This document shows, piece by piece, positions 56,827 through 64,000 of a stretch of 64,000 nt of DNA. A program made the position numbers and the translations under genes. The stretch is taken from positions 558,001 to 622,000 of the forward strand of contig NZ_JAARLZ010000001.1 in assembly GCF_011759365.1 (NCBI RefSeq), written 5' to 3'. Every line of letters begins with the position of its first letter. Position 1 is the first letter of the stretch. Under the pieces are notes generated by a model. The model saw only the letters and a list, made by a program, of their open reading frames with translations. It was not told where the DNA came from and searched no databases. The stretch comes from Luteibacter anthropi. GTDB taxonomy: Bacteria > Pseudomonadota > Gammaproteobacteria > Xanthomonadales > Rhodanobacteraceae.

Positions 56827-57735
56827 TTATTTGATTTTCAATGCGTCGATCTTCTTCTGCCGACGCGCTTCGCGAGGCAGAGTGTAATCGTTGTCGAACA
56901 GGGATGCCTCCCACGCGCCGTAAGTGGGGTTCGGCAGCACGAACCAGCGCTCGCCGATCCAGGCCGTGTAGGGGGCCATGGCCTTGGTGCGACCCTCGGC
57001 CGTATTGCCCGGGATGTTGGCGAAATCGGCGATCTGGTCGCCGAACTGCATCAGCACGCGGTAGTTCTTCGCCACCAGCTGGCGACGGCAGCCCTTCTCG
57101 CTGCCCACCTGCTCGCAGCCTTCGACGAAGGTGCCAAGGCCCAGGAAGGATTCCTTGCCTGCCACGGGGAAGCCGGCCGAGCGCAGGTTGGCGAGGGTGG
57201 ATTCGTCGAGGTCCTTCGCGCGGTTGGAGATGTAGATCACGGCAATACCGTGGTCGGCGGCAAACTTCGTGAACTCCACGGCGCCCGGCAGCGGGCGTGC
57301 AATGGCTTCCTTGCACCATTCGGCCCAGGCGGCCTCGTTGAACTCGCCACCGGAACGGACCAGACGGGCCTGGTAAGGCGAGTTGTCGAGCACGGTCTCG
57401 TCGATGTCGAGCACCACGGCCGGCTTCAGGCCCTTCAGCGAAGCGTGGGCTTCGCGATCGTCCTTCGGCAGGGCGTCCCAGCGGGTGTCTTCCTTCGCTT
57501 TGAGCAATTTCTCTTGCGCGTTGCGGAACGTCTGCAGGTAGATGAAGTCGTGCTCGCTGGCCGTCTGTGTCCACGCCACGGCATTCAGGTTGTCGTCGGC
57601 GACGGGGCCGGCCGGAGCCGGTGCGGCGGCGGGTGCCTGCGGCGCGGGAGCGGCGGTAGCGACAGGTTTCTGCACGCCAGCGCAGGCGGTCAGCAGCAGG
57701 GCCGCGGCAAGCGCGGTCGGGACGAACTTCTTCAT
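56827..57735 (-). CDS. Lipoprotein e(P4)-type acid phosphatase (class C, HAD superfamily)
   Basis: The 302-residue product has a lipoprotein signal (MKKFVPTALAAALLLTACAG), an alanine/proline-rich linker, and the class C phosphatase motif VLDIDETVLDNSPYQ near residue 107, whose aspartates form the HAD active site. Later motifs are VIYISNRAKDLDEST, GKESFLGLGTF and QFGDQIADF. Such enzymes dephosphorylate nucleotides and other phosphomonoesters at the outer membrane, releasing nucleosides for uptake. The gene stands alone and is divergent from the AI-2E-family gene pair. Confidence 0.93.
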   Translation of the reverse strand: MKKFVPTALAAALLLTACAGVQKPVATAAPAPQAPAAAPAPAGPVADDNLNAVAWTQTASEHDFIYLQTFRNAQEKLLKAKEDTRWDALPKDDREAHASLKGLKPAVVLDIDETVLDNSPYQARLVRSGGEFNEAAWAEWCKEAIARPLPGAVEFTKFAADHGIAVIYISNRAKDLDESTLANLRSAGFPVAGKESFLGLGTFVEGCEQVGSEKGCRRQLVAKNYRVLMQFGDQIADFANIPGNTAEGRTKAMAPYTAWIGERWFVLPNPTYGAWEASLFDNDYTLPREARRQKKIDALKIK

Positions 57736-57882
57736 GGTAAGGAAAACCCCTGGTGAAACAGGCTGCGCGCCCGCGGGGCGGCGATTGTCCGAGGAGTTTA
57801 CGACAGCGTGACGACGGACGGGGCTCTGGTATACGCCACCCCGTACTGACAGACTTCGCCCTCATCCACGACGAGGTCGTTC

Positions 57883-58902
57883 ATGGACGCCGTCTCATCC
57901 CGGATCAGGGCATCTCGTATCGCCAGCTACCTCATGGCAGGTCTTGGCCTGTTCCTGATTCTTTACCTGCGCCTGCTGCCCGCCCTGATGGCCGGCCTGC
58001 TGGTGTACGAAGTGGTGGTGTCCCTGGCGCCGCTGATGGGCCGTCGCATCTCCGGCGATCGTGCCCGCGTGCTTGCCGTGGCCATCATCGGCGTAGTCGT
58101 GGTGGGCGTGATTACCCTGCTCATCCTCGGCGCGATCAGCTTCTTCCGCATGGAGATCGGCAACCCCGAAGACCTCTGGCAGAACAAGCTGATGCCGATG
58201 GTGGAGCGCGCGCGGCAGCAGCTGCCGCAGGCCGTGGTCGATCGCCTGCCCGACAGCGTGGACGACCTGCGCGTCACCGCGCTGGACTGGGCCCGCTCGC
58301 ACGCCGTCACGCTTCAGCTTGCCGGAAAGGAAGCGGCCCGCGTGCTGGTGCATATCGTCATCGGCCTCGTGCTGGGTGCTTTCGTGGCCTTGAGCCGCAC
58401 GCGACCGTCGCACCAGATGGGGCCGTTCGCTGCCGAACTGAGCCTGCGCTGTGCCCGGCTGGCCGATGCCTTCCACAATATCGTGTTCGCCCAGATCAAG
58501 ATCTCGCTGGTGAATACGGCTTTCACCGCCATCTTCCTCGTCGGTGTGCTGCCCCTGTTCGGCGTGCACCTGCCGCTCACCAAGACGCTGATCGTCATCA
58601 CCTTCATCGTCGGCCTGCTACCGGTGATCGGCAACCTGTTCTCCAACACGGCCATCACCATCGTGGGCCTGTCAGTGGGGCTGTACGTGGGCCTGGGGGC
58701 GCTGGCCTTCCTCATCCTCATCCACAAGCTGGAATACTTCCTCAATGCCCGCATCGTGGGTGGGCAGATCCGGGCCCGTGCCTGGGAGCTGCTGGTGGCG
58801 ATGCTGGTTTTCGAGGCGGCGTTTGGCTTGCCGGGCCTCGTGGCGGCCCCCATCTTCTATGCTTACCTGAAGGCGGAGCTGGAAGCCGGGCGATTGATCT
58901 GA
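57883..58902 (+). CDS. AI-2E-family transporter (PerM/TqsA-like), first of a tandem pair
   Basis: The 339-residue membrane protein has about seven hydrophobic helices, two in the first 60 residues, one in 60-90, then a soluble loop and a block in 175-330. The family signature HKLEYFLNARIVGGQI lies near residue 285, with PGLVAAPIFYAYLKAEL at the end. The family includes exporters of autoinducer-2 and Na+/H+-type transporters; the substrate here is unknown. A paralog starts 48 bp downstream. Confidence 0.88.
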   Translation: MDAVSSRIRASRIASYLMAGLGLFLILYLRLLPALMAGLLVYEVVVSLAPLMGRRISGDRARVLAVAIIGVVVVGVITLLILGAISFFRMEIGNPEDLWQNKLMPMVERARQQLPQAVVDRLPDSVDDLRVTALDWARSHAVTLQLAGKEAARVLVHIVIGLVLGAFVALSRTRPSHQMGPFAAELSLRCARLADAFHNIVFAQIKISLVNTAFTAIFLVGVLPLFGVHLPLTKTLIVITFIVGLLPVIGNLFSNTAITIVGLSVGLYVGLGALAFLILIHKLEYFLNARIVGGQIRARAWELLVAMLVFEAAFGLPGLVAAPIFYAYLKAELEAGRLI

Positions 58903-58950
58903 CATTCATCGCCTCCCTGCTGGAATCCCGCCACCCCTAGGAGTACCGGC

Positions 58951-59973
58951 ATGGTCCAGCTTCCCACCGATTCCCGCATCGTGCGCATCGCCAGCTACCT
59001 GCTGGCGGCGCTGGCGCTGTGGGGCATCCTGATGATCCACCTGGTCTCTGCCCTGCTCGCGGGGTTGCTGGTGTACGAGGTGGTGGAGGCGCTGACCCCG
59101 CTGATCCGGCGCATCACCTCCGGGCGCGAAGGCGCGCGAACCATCGCGGTGGCGGTGGTGGCCGTGGTGGTGGTCGGTGCCATCGTGCTGATCGTGGTGG
59201 GCATCCTCGGCTTCTACCGGCACGACCTTGGCGATCCGCAGCAGCTATGGGATACCAAGCTGTCGCCCCTGCTCAACAAGGCGCACGAGCAACTGCCGGC
59301 CTTCATCACCACGAACTTGCCCGACAGCTTCGCCGACATGCGTTCGCAAGGCATGGACTGGGCGCACAAGCATTCGGGCGACCTGCAACTGGTGGGAACG
59401 ACGGCGGCAAGAGTGTTCGCCCATGTGCTGATCGGCCTGGTGCTGGGCGCCATAGTGGCGATCTCGCATGGCTCGGGTGGCCGCCCTGCACGCCCGCTGG
59501 CGTTCGAACTGTCGACGCGGGTGCGTCGCCTGGCCGAAGCCTTCCACAACATCATCTTCGCGCAGCTGAAGATCTCGGCGATCAATACGACGCTGGCGGC
59601 CCTGTTCCTGCTGGTAGTGCTGCCGCTGCTGGGCGCCGATGTCCCGCTGGCAAAGACGCTGGTGATCATCACCTTCGTGGTGGGCCTGCTGCCCGTGGTC
59701 GGCAACCTGATTTCCAACACCCTCATCACCGTGGCCGCGCTGTCGGTATCGCTGTGGGTGGGCGTGGCAGCGCTGGGTTTCCTGGTGGTGGTGCACAAGC
59801 TGGAATACTTCCTCAATGCCCGCATCGTGGGCGGCCAGATCCGCGCACGCACCTGGGAGCTGCTGGTGGCCATGCTGGTATTTGAGGCCGCTTTCGGCAT
59901 ACCCGGCCTGGTCGCGGGCCCTATCTACTACGCCTATCTCAAAAGCGAACTGGAAGCTGAAGAGCTGGTGTAG
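58951..59973 (+). CDS. AI-2E-family transporter, second of the pair
   Basis: The 340-residue product is strongly similar to its neighbour throughout, including VHKLEYFLNARIVGGQI and the closing PGLVAGPIYYAYLKSELEA, so the pair arose by tandem duplication. It has the same helix pattern. The final residues differ (EAEELV), and the stop codon TAG at 59971-59973 is formed by the first bases of the downstream REP element (GTGTAGGAGCGC). Function as for the first copy. Confidence 0.88.
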   Translation: MVQLPTDSRIVRIASYLLAALALWGILMIHLVSALLAGLLVYEVVEALTPLIRRITSGREGARTIAVAVVAVVVVGAIVLIVVGILGFYRHDLGDPQQLWDTKLSPLLNKAHEQLPAFITTNLPDSFADMRSQGMDWAHKHSGDLQLVGTTAARVFAHVLIGLVLGAIVAISHGSGGRPARPLAFELSTRVRRLAEAFHNIIFAQLKISAINTTLAALFLLVVLPLLGADVPLAKTLVIITFVVGLLPVVGNLISNTLITVAALSVSLWVGVAALGFLVVVHKLEYFLNARIVGGQIRARTWELLVAMLVFEAAFGIPGLVAGPIYYAYLKSELEAEELV

Positions 59974-60036
59974 GAGCGCGCCTGCGCGCGACCGGAGGTA
60001 TCGCAACGGCCGGTCGCGCGCAGGCGCGCTCCTACA
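59969..60036. repeat. Inverted REP pair overlapping the AI-2E gene stop codon
   Basis: TGTAGGAGCGCGCCTGCGCG at 59969 faces its inverted copy ending GCGCTCCTACAG at 60036. The TAG stop of the preceding gene is inside the repeat. It lies between convergent genes (the AI-2E pair and effector-like copy F). Confidence 0.88.
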
Positions 60037-60053
60037 GAAGCCGGCAGCAAAAG

Positions 60054-62822
60054 TTATTCCAGAAGCTCGTGCAAGCTGGGCAGATCATTCATCGGACTGA
60101 GTGTCACCTCGTACTCGGTGTTATGCAGCATGAGCGGCAGGTCGCCACGAGGTCGCACGATCAGATCGTTCGGGTCCTGCATGTGCTGATAGACGTCAAA
60201 GCGTGCCTGCCCTGCCTGGATACTTTTACCATAAGCGTCGCGTAGCCTGATCCGTAAGGCATAGGAAGGCACGTTATGTGACACGGGATCGCCCATCGTG
60301 CCGCGCAGGGTAATGCCCTGATGCGTAGCGGACACCATGTCCGACTCCATGCGCAGATAGGTGGAGGGCCGGCCGCCGAATGTCCGGATATGCACGAGAT
60401 GCCCTTCCGAACGCCACGGTGTGTAAACCAGCTCAGGCACCTCTGCGTCCGCGAGGACACGATAGCCCGGCGGCGCTGGAACGGGCTCCGAAGGCAGGCG
60501 GGGAGGGCGAACGTTCGCAGCACGATTCATGGCCATGTCGAGGCGTTGCTGGTGTTCCATGGGCAGGATCCGGACATGAGCAGGATTGCCCAGGCGATCG
60601 CGCAGGTCGGTGAGCGCCGCCTCACGTTGGACGGGATTGGGGAAGGCATCTTCCAGCTCGGCGATGAGGCGCTGAAAGTAGCGAGCGCCCTGGCCTTGCA
60701 CGGCACGATGTCTTCTGGGCGGATATGAGGCAGGACGAGGCCTGTCACCTCCGCCAAGCAGGCCAGTCCGGTGATGTGTCCAGCGATTGGTACCGATTCG
60801 CTGGATGGGAGGGCCATAAGCCGTGGGAGCGGCATCCGGGCGACGCAGGCGAACGGCACCCATCTGTTCGTCATAGCGGGCGCCGTACATCAGGCCGTCA
60901 TGATCGATATAGGTCTGGCCGCCTATCCGATACAGTCCGTGGCTATCCGGCTCGCCTTGCTTGCGCACGCGGGTAGCGAGGAACCTGGGCTCGAAGGGCC
61001 CCGGAGTGAGATCCTGCGTTCGTAGATGCACGATTCCCCATGCTTCATCGGGCATGCTCCCACCGATAGCCTTTGGCCATCTTGGCTTGCGACGAAAGGG
61101 ACGAAGCAACCATGTGAACAGGTCGCGCTTGCCCCGGGAAGCGGGTTCGCCGGAACCGGTTGCGTACCATGGCGGCGTCACATGTCGAAATGGCGCGGTC
61201 AGCATCGATGGCATTGCGCTATCCCCGATCAGCGCAGACTGCGAAAGCGCGGCGAGGGCCTCATCGAAGTGAGCGTCGAGCACGTCACCCTTGATTTCAC
61301 GCTGCAGGGAAGCCTGCTGCCCGAAGTCACCCGGAAGCTGCGGAACGCGTGCTGCGAGGTAATCGTGGAACATGGGGTGGTGAAGGAACCGGTTCGTGGC
61401 ATCCTGCCAGTCGTCGAATTCGCGAAAGTGCTTGCCGTCAGGCGCATCCGGTGTGTACAGCACCACGGTCGGAACACTTTGCGGCTGCCGCACGCCGATG
61501 GCGATCAGGCCCTCCACGGGAATGCCCGCAAGAAGAACCTGGCTGGCGACAATCTCGTGTCCCTCCACCTTGGCACGCCCGGCAGGCGCCGGTGAATCGA
61601 GAACCGCCTTGACCCATTGATATCCACGCTGGGAATGGTCGTCTCGAAAGGTGGCAGGCTCGTGCGAAAGGACATAACCGAGCCGTGCGTCTTCGGCCCT
61701 GATCCGCATCAAGGCATGGCTCAAACCGGTCGTCAACTGCTTGCGCAACTCGCCGGCGCGACCGGAACGCAGGCTCTCCAGATAGGCATCGTATAGCGCG
61801 ATGGCGGGCTGCTGTTCATTGCGCTGCAGAGCGAATGCCAATGCATCTACGGGAGGTGCGATGCCATGATCGGCAAGGATGCCAGCCGCTGCGCGATGCG
61901 CGGAACGATAGGCCAGCGCAGCGGCAATCCAGTCCTGTCGCATCGGGGCAGGCACGGCTGCCAGACGATCTTCCTGGTGGGCAAGATAGAGGCGCTCGTC
62001 ACGGGTGGCGAGCATGGCATCGATGTCGATCACGGCATCCAGTTCCAGGGCATCGCGCATCTGGTCGATGATGGCGAAACCGGGTGACGCGTCAGGCGAC
62101 ATGACCTGCGACTGGAACCAGGCTTGCCGAAACTTTTCCTTCTGCAGGTCAACGATTCGCTTGGCCATGGCTTGCCACGGTGAGCCTTCCACGGAGCGAA
62201 GTCCTGCCGAGAATCGCTGCATGGCAAGAGCGGATTGCATGCGATCCATGGCCGGAAGGTCGGATCGTCGCGTCAGTGCGTGACGCATGCGGTGCTCCAG
62301 TTCGCGGTAGTAAGCATCGAGGTTTCCGATGACCTTCCAGCCACCATCCAGGGTCAGCACGATGGCCTGGTCGGGTTGGTTGTCGTTCTGCAAGACCAGC
62401 GTGCCCGCGAGCGGCGCGCCGTTGACCAGCAGCTCACTAGCGTGCAGCCCTGCGGGAATCTGCTCAGGATTGGCAGCCAGTGCTTGCGCAGCAGTGGCCG
62501 CCGTGTCATCCAGGCTGCCGTCCCGGGCCATCAGGGCCGCGATGTCGCGGGCCAGCCCAGCCAGCTGCCAGGCCAATGCCTGTTGGCGTGGCATGGGATC
62601 GCGATCAGCCTCAAGGCGGACGGAATCGATCCAGTAGGCTTCGAATGCCGTAAGGAAGGCGTCGACATCCCGCTGTGACGCGATGTCGTCGGGTGATGGC
62701 ATCAATGCCTGCTGGGTAGCGATCCAGCCTTGCCTGGATGCCATGCGTGCGACGGCATCGATGCCTTCCTGCTGCGTAGAGAGCATCAGGGCTGGGGGCG
62801 CTTGTGGTGGCGTGGTATCCAT
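60054..62822 (-). CDS. Large DUF6543-like protein, copy F (separate from the main cluster)
   Basis: The 922-residue product starts MDTTPPQAPPALML with AAGGAC upstream of ATG 62822. It has DGGWKVI near residue 159, the core LYTPDAPDGKHFREF near 454 and HGLYRIGGQTYIDHDG near 626. One helical repeat (RYFQRLIAELEDAFP) begins near 712 and a C-terminal domain (VPELVYTPWR) near 790. No cysteine is seen. It is the shortest of the copies that have all modules, because the linker before the core is reduced. REP pairs flank both ends. Same family inference as the main cluster; activity unknown. Confidence 0.65.
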   Translation of the reverse strand: MDTTPPQAPPALMLSTQQEGIDAVARMASRQGWIATQQALMPSPDDIASQRDVDAFLTAFEAYWIDSVRLEADRDPMPRQQALAWQLAGLARDIAALMARDGSLDDTAATAAQALAANPEQIPAGLHASELLVNGAPLAGTLVLQNDNQPDQAIVLTLDGGWKVIGNLDAYYRELEHRMRHALTRRSDLPAMDRMQSALAMQRFSAGLRSVEGSPWQAMAKRIVDLQKEKFRQAWFQSQVMSPDASPGFAIIDQMRDALELDAVIDIDAMLATRDERLYLAHQEDRLAAVPAPMRQDWIAAALAYRSAHRAAAGILADHGIAPPVDALAFALQRNEQQPAIALYDAYLESLRSGRAGELRKQLTTGLSHALMRIRAEDARLGYVLSHEPATFRDDHSQRGYQWVKAVLDSPAPAGRAKVEGHEIVASQVLLAGIPVEGLIAIGVRQPQSVPTVVLYTPDAPDGKHFREFDDWQDATNRFLHHPMFHDYLAARVPQLPGDFGQQASLQREIKGDVLDAHFDEALAALSQSALIGDSAMPSMLTAPFRHVTPPWYATGSGEPASRGKRDLFTWLLRPFRRKPRWPKAIGGSMPDEAWGIVHLRTQDLTPGPFEPRFLATRVRKQGEPDSHGLYRIGGQTYIDHDGLMYGARYDEQMGAVRLRRPDAAPTAYGPPIQRIGTNRWTHHRTGLLGGGDRPRPASYPPRRHRAVQGQGARYFQRLIAELEDAFPNPVQREAALTDLRDRLGNPAHVRILPMEHQQRLDMAMNRAANVRPPRLPSEPVPAPPGYRVLADAEVPELVYTPWRSEGHLVHIRTFGGRPSTYLRMESDMVSATHQGITLRGTMGDPVSHNVPSYALRIRLRDAYGKSIQAGQARFDVYQHMQDPNDLIVRPRGDLPLMLHNTEYEVTLSPMNDLPSLHELLE

Positions 62823-62984
62823 GACACGTCCTTTGTGTGGGAGGTGTGGGATTTTCGACGCTCCAAGTAGTCGCTTCTGTCGGTGCGTTCGGGAGAATCG
62901 CGTGTGTTTATGGCTCACCAGGTGGGCTTTTGCATCGTAGGGAGGGCTCGTCTTCCGGCCTCTCCCGACGTGATGGCGTGCTTT

Positions 62985-63070
62985 TGTAGGAGCGCGCCTG
63001 CGCGCGACCGGTTAGCGCGAACAACATCATCGTTTCGATTCATCCGGTCGCGCGCAAGCACGCTCCTACA
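62985..63070. repeat. Inverted REP pair upstream of copy F
   Basis: TGTAGGAGCGCGCCTGCGCG at 62985 faces a degenerate inverted copy ending GCACGCTCCTACA at 63070, with a longer ~35-bp AT-richer connector. It lies in the 364-bp gap between copy F and the pilin gene, which holds no gene that I can support. Confidence 0.8.
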
Positions 63071-63186
63071 AGGGAGCGTCACCCTGCGGGCTTTCCCACC
63101 GGACCCCTTCCGCTACGGGCGATCCGCCGGGCGCGAGGCCGGAAAGCGAACCGTCCCTACGGGGCGAGACACAACCCCGGACGCCC

Positions 63187-64000
63187 TCAGTACGTCACGG
63201 TCACCGTAATCGTGTCGCTATAGTTTCCCGCCTGCACGGCAGGCTGTGTCCGGACGAAGCCATACACCGTCAACGTCTGCTGCGCTCCGGATCCCGTGCC
63301 GCCCGCCGTGTCGGTGTTGAGCGTATTGCCCCATCGCTGCGTCCCCAGGTTATCGGTGTACAAATCGTAGAGGACGTACCCCGTACCGGACGACATGCGT
63401 CGCTGTCCGCTCAATGCATTTATTCCGTTGTCCAGGCCCACCTGAAAGGCTGCGCGATTGGTGCAGGTGACGCGCACCAGCGTCGTCGCATTGCTGGTGG
63501 TGTTCAGCAGGCCCGACACATTGCCGAACTGCATGTTGGTGGCGGTGCCGAGCGTGCACTTGGCGGCCACCGATGCCGATACGTTTATCTGCGGCATCGT
63601 GGCCTGGAGAGGGCCGCCGGAACCTCCCGCCGTGCAACTGGACGGGAAGGTGCCCAGGCTCAGCAATACCTCGTTATAGCTATAGGTCAGCTGGTTGTTC
63701 GCGGCAGCAAGCGTGGCGGCGTACGCGCCGGGCGAGAGGTTGGATTGTGACGCAGGTACGCGACCATAGATCGTCGTACTTCCGTTCACTATGGCGCCAT
63801 TGCTCAGCAGGCCGATCTGCAGGTTGAACGAACCGGGGGTATAGCTTCCGCTGAGGCGGGAGCCCCAGACCACCGTTCGGCCTGCATCCTGGAACAGTCC
63901 GTACTGCATGCGATCGCCGCTCGGGTCGATCATCGTGCGTGGCGAGAAATTGCCGAGATCGTCAGGCCCGATGCTGCCGCACAGAGTGACGAAGCTGCCG
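63187..64000 (-). CDS. Csu/SCPU-domain fimbrial protein (partial, N-terminus outside the window)
   Basis: The frame stays open to the window edge on the minus strand, so the start lies beyond 64000. The visible ~270 residues have two spore-coat-U (SCPU) units. The first includes DLGNFSPRTMIDPSGDRMQY and VVWGSRLSG; the second VSASVAAKCTLGTATNMQFG, VRVTCTNRAAFQVGLDNG and QRRMSSGTGYVLYDLY, ending in a donor-like strand YSDTITVTVTY. This two-domain form is the tip or adaptor subunit of Csu-type chaperone-usher pili, which support surface attachment. The other pilus genes should lie outside the window. Confidence 0.85.
   Translation of the reverse strand, partial: GSFVTLCGSIGPDDLGNFSPRTMIDPSGDRMQYGLFQDAGRTVVWGSRLSGSYTPGSFNLQIGLLSNGAIVNGSTTIYGRVPASQSNLSPGAYAATLAAANNQLTYSYNEVLLSLGTFPSSCTAGGSGGPLQATMPQINVSASVAAKCTLGTATNMQFGNVSGLLNTTSNATTLVRVTCTNRAAFQVGLDNGINALSGQRRMSSGTGYVLYDLYTDNLGTQRWGNTLNTDTAGGTGSGAQQTLTVYGFVRTQPAVQAGNYSDTITVTVTY

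Noticed and set aside
36312-62822. NEL ubiquitin ligase or ADP-ribosyltransferase activity for the C-terminal domains
   Set aside because: Two copies lack cysteine, ruling out NEL chemistry there, and I see no convincing R-STS-ExE or H-Y-E transferase motifs.

Overview
The window reads as chromosome of a high-GC gammaproteobacterium of the Xanthomonadales/Lysobacterales, most likely Rhodanobacteraceae (Luteibacter or Dyella type). This is inferred from the housekeeping genes (plsB, rdgC, ubiJ-ubiB, aceBA with a divergent LysR gene), the large TonB receptor, and the many short palindromic repeats that begin GTAGGAGCGCGCC. I saw no tRNA, rRNA, prophage, insertion sequence or CRISPR array.

Layout. 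1-4.7 kb: the tail of a secreted beta-helix/CBM6 protein, a DUF418 membrane protein, and a cation/proton antiporter behind a terminator-bearing leader. 4.9-9.0 kb: the glyoxylate shunt (aceB-aceA) with a divergent LysR regulator. 9.0-14.6 kb: a lipid acyltransferase, arfB, a 172-bp tandem REP-doublet array, truC, ubiB, ubiJ and trmL. 14.6-24.6 kb: two related microproteins, an M16 peptidase, a lipoprotein, a LysR gene divergent from two SDR oxidoreductases, and a TonB-dependent receptor. 24.7-28.7 kb: a MarR-FUSC-DUF1656-HlyD efflux operon of the AaeXAB type. 28.7-36.2 kb: ydcH-like, ttcA, an aromatic aminotransferase, rdgC, a YgjP-type metalloprotease, an alpha/beta hydrolase and an M1 aminopeptidase. 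52.9-64 kb: plsB with a lipoprotein gene, an e(P4)-type acid phosphatase, two tandem AI-2E-family permeases and a truncated Csu/SCPU pilin gene.

The most unusual region is 36.3-52.9 kb. Five very large, related, minus-strand genes lie in a row, interrupted only by ubiE, and a sixth copy sits at 60.1-62.8 kb. All begin with a short MD/N-x-x-PP-x-x-PP leader and share an N-terminal module carrying a GGWEVF-like motif near residue 159. Four of the five cluster genes, and the sixth copy, share a core with the motif YTPxAPDGxxFREF. This resembles the DUF6543 'dermonecrotic toxin domain' family of Pseudomonas. Most members add a 60-residue GVYxIxG module, a helical ~75-residue repeat and a variable C-terminal domain. 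One member has lost the core and carries five copies of the helical repeat; another stops right after the core. No immunity-like or secretion genes accompany them. I read them as a diversifying family of secreted effectors or toxins of unknown activity.

Other points of interest are the probable attenuator in front of the antiporter, the microprotein pair, the inverted GCAATA boxes in a low-GC stretch before the TonB receptor, and the several REP-type repeats.
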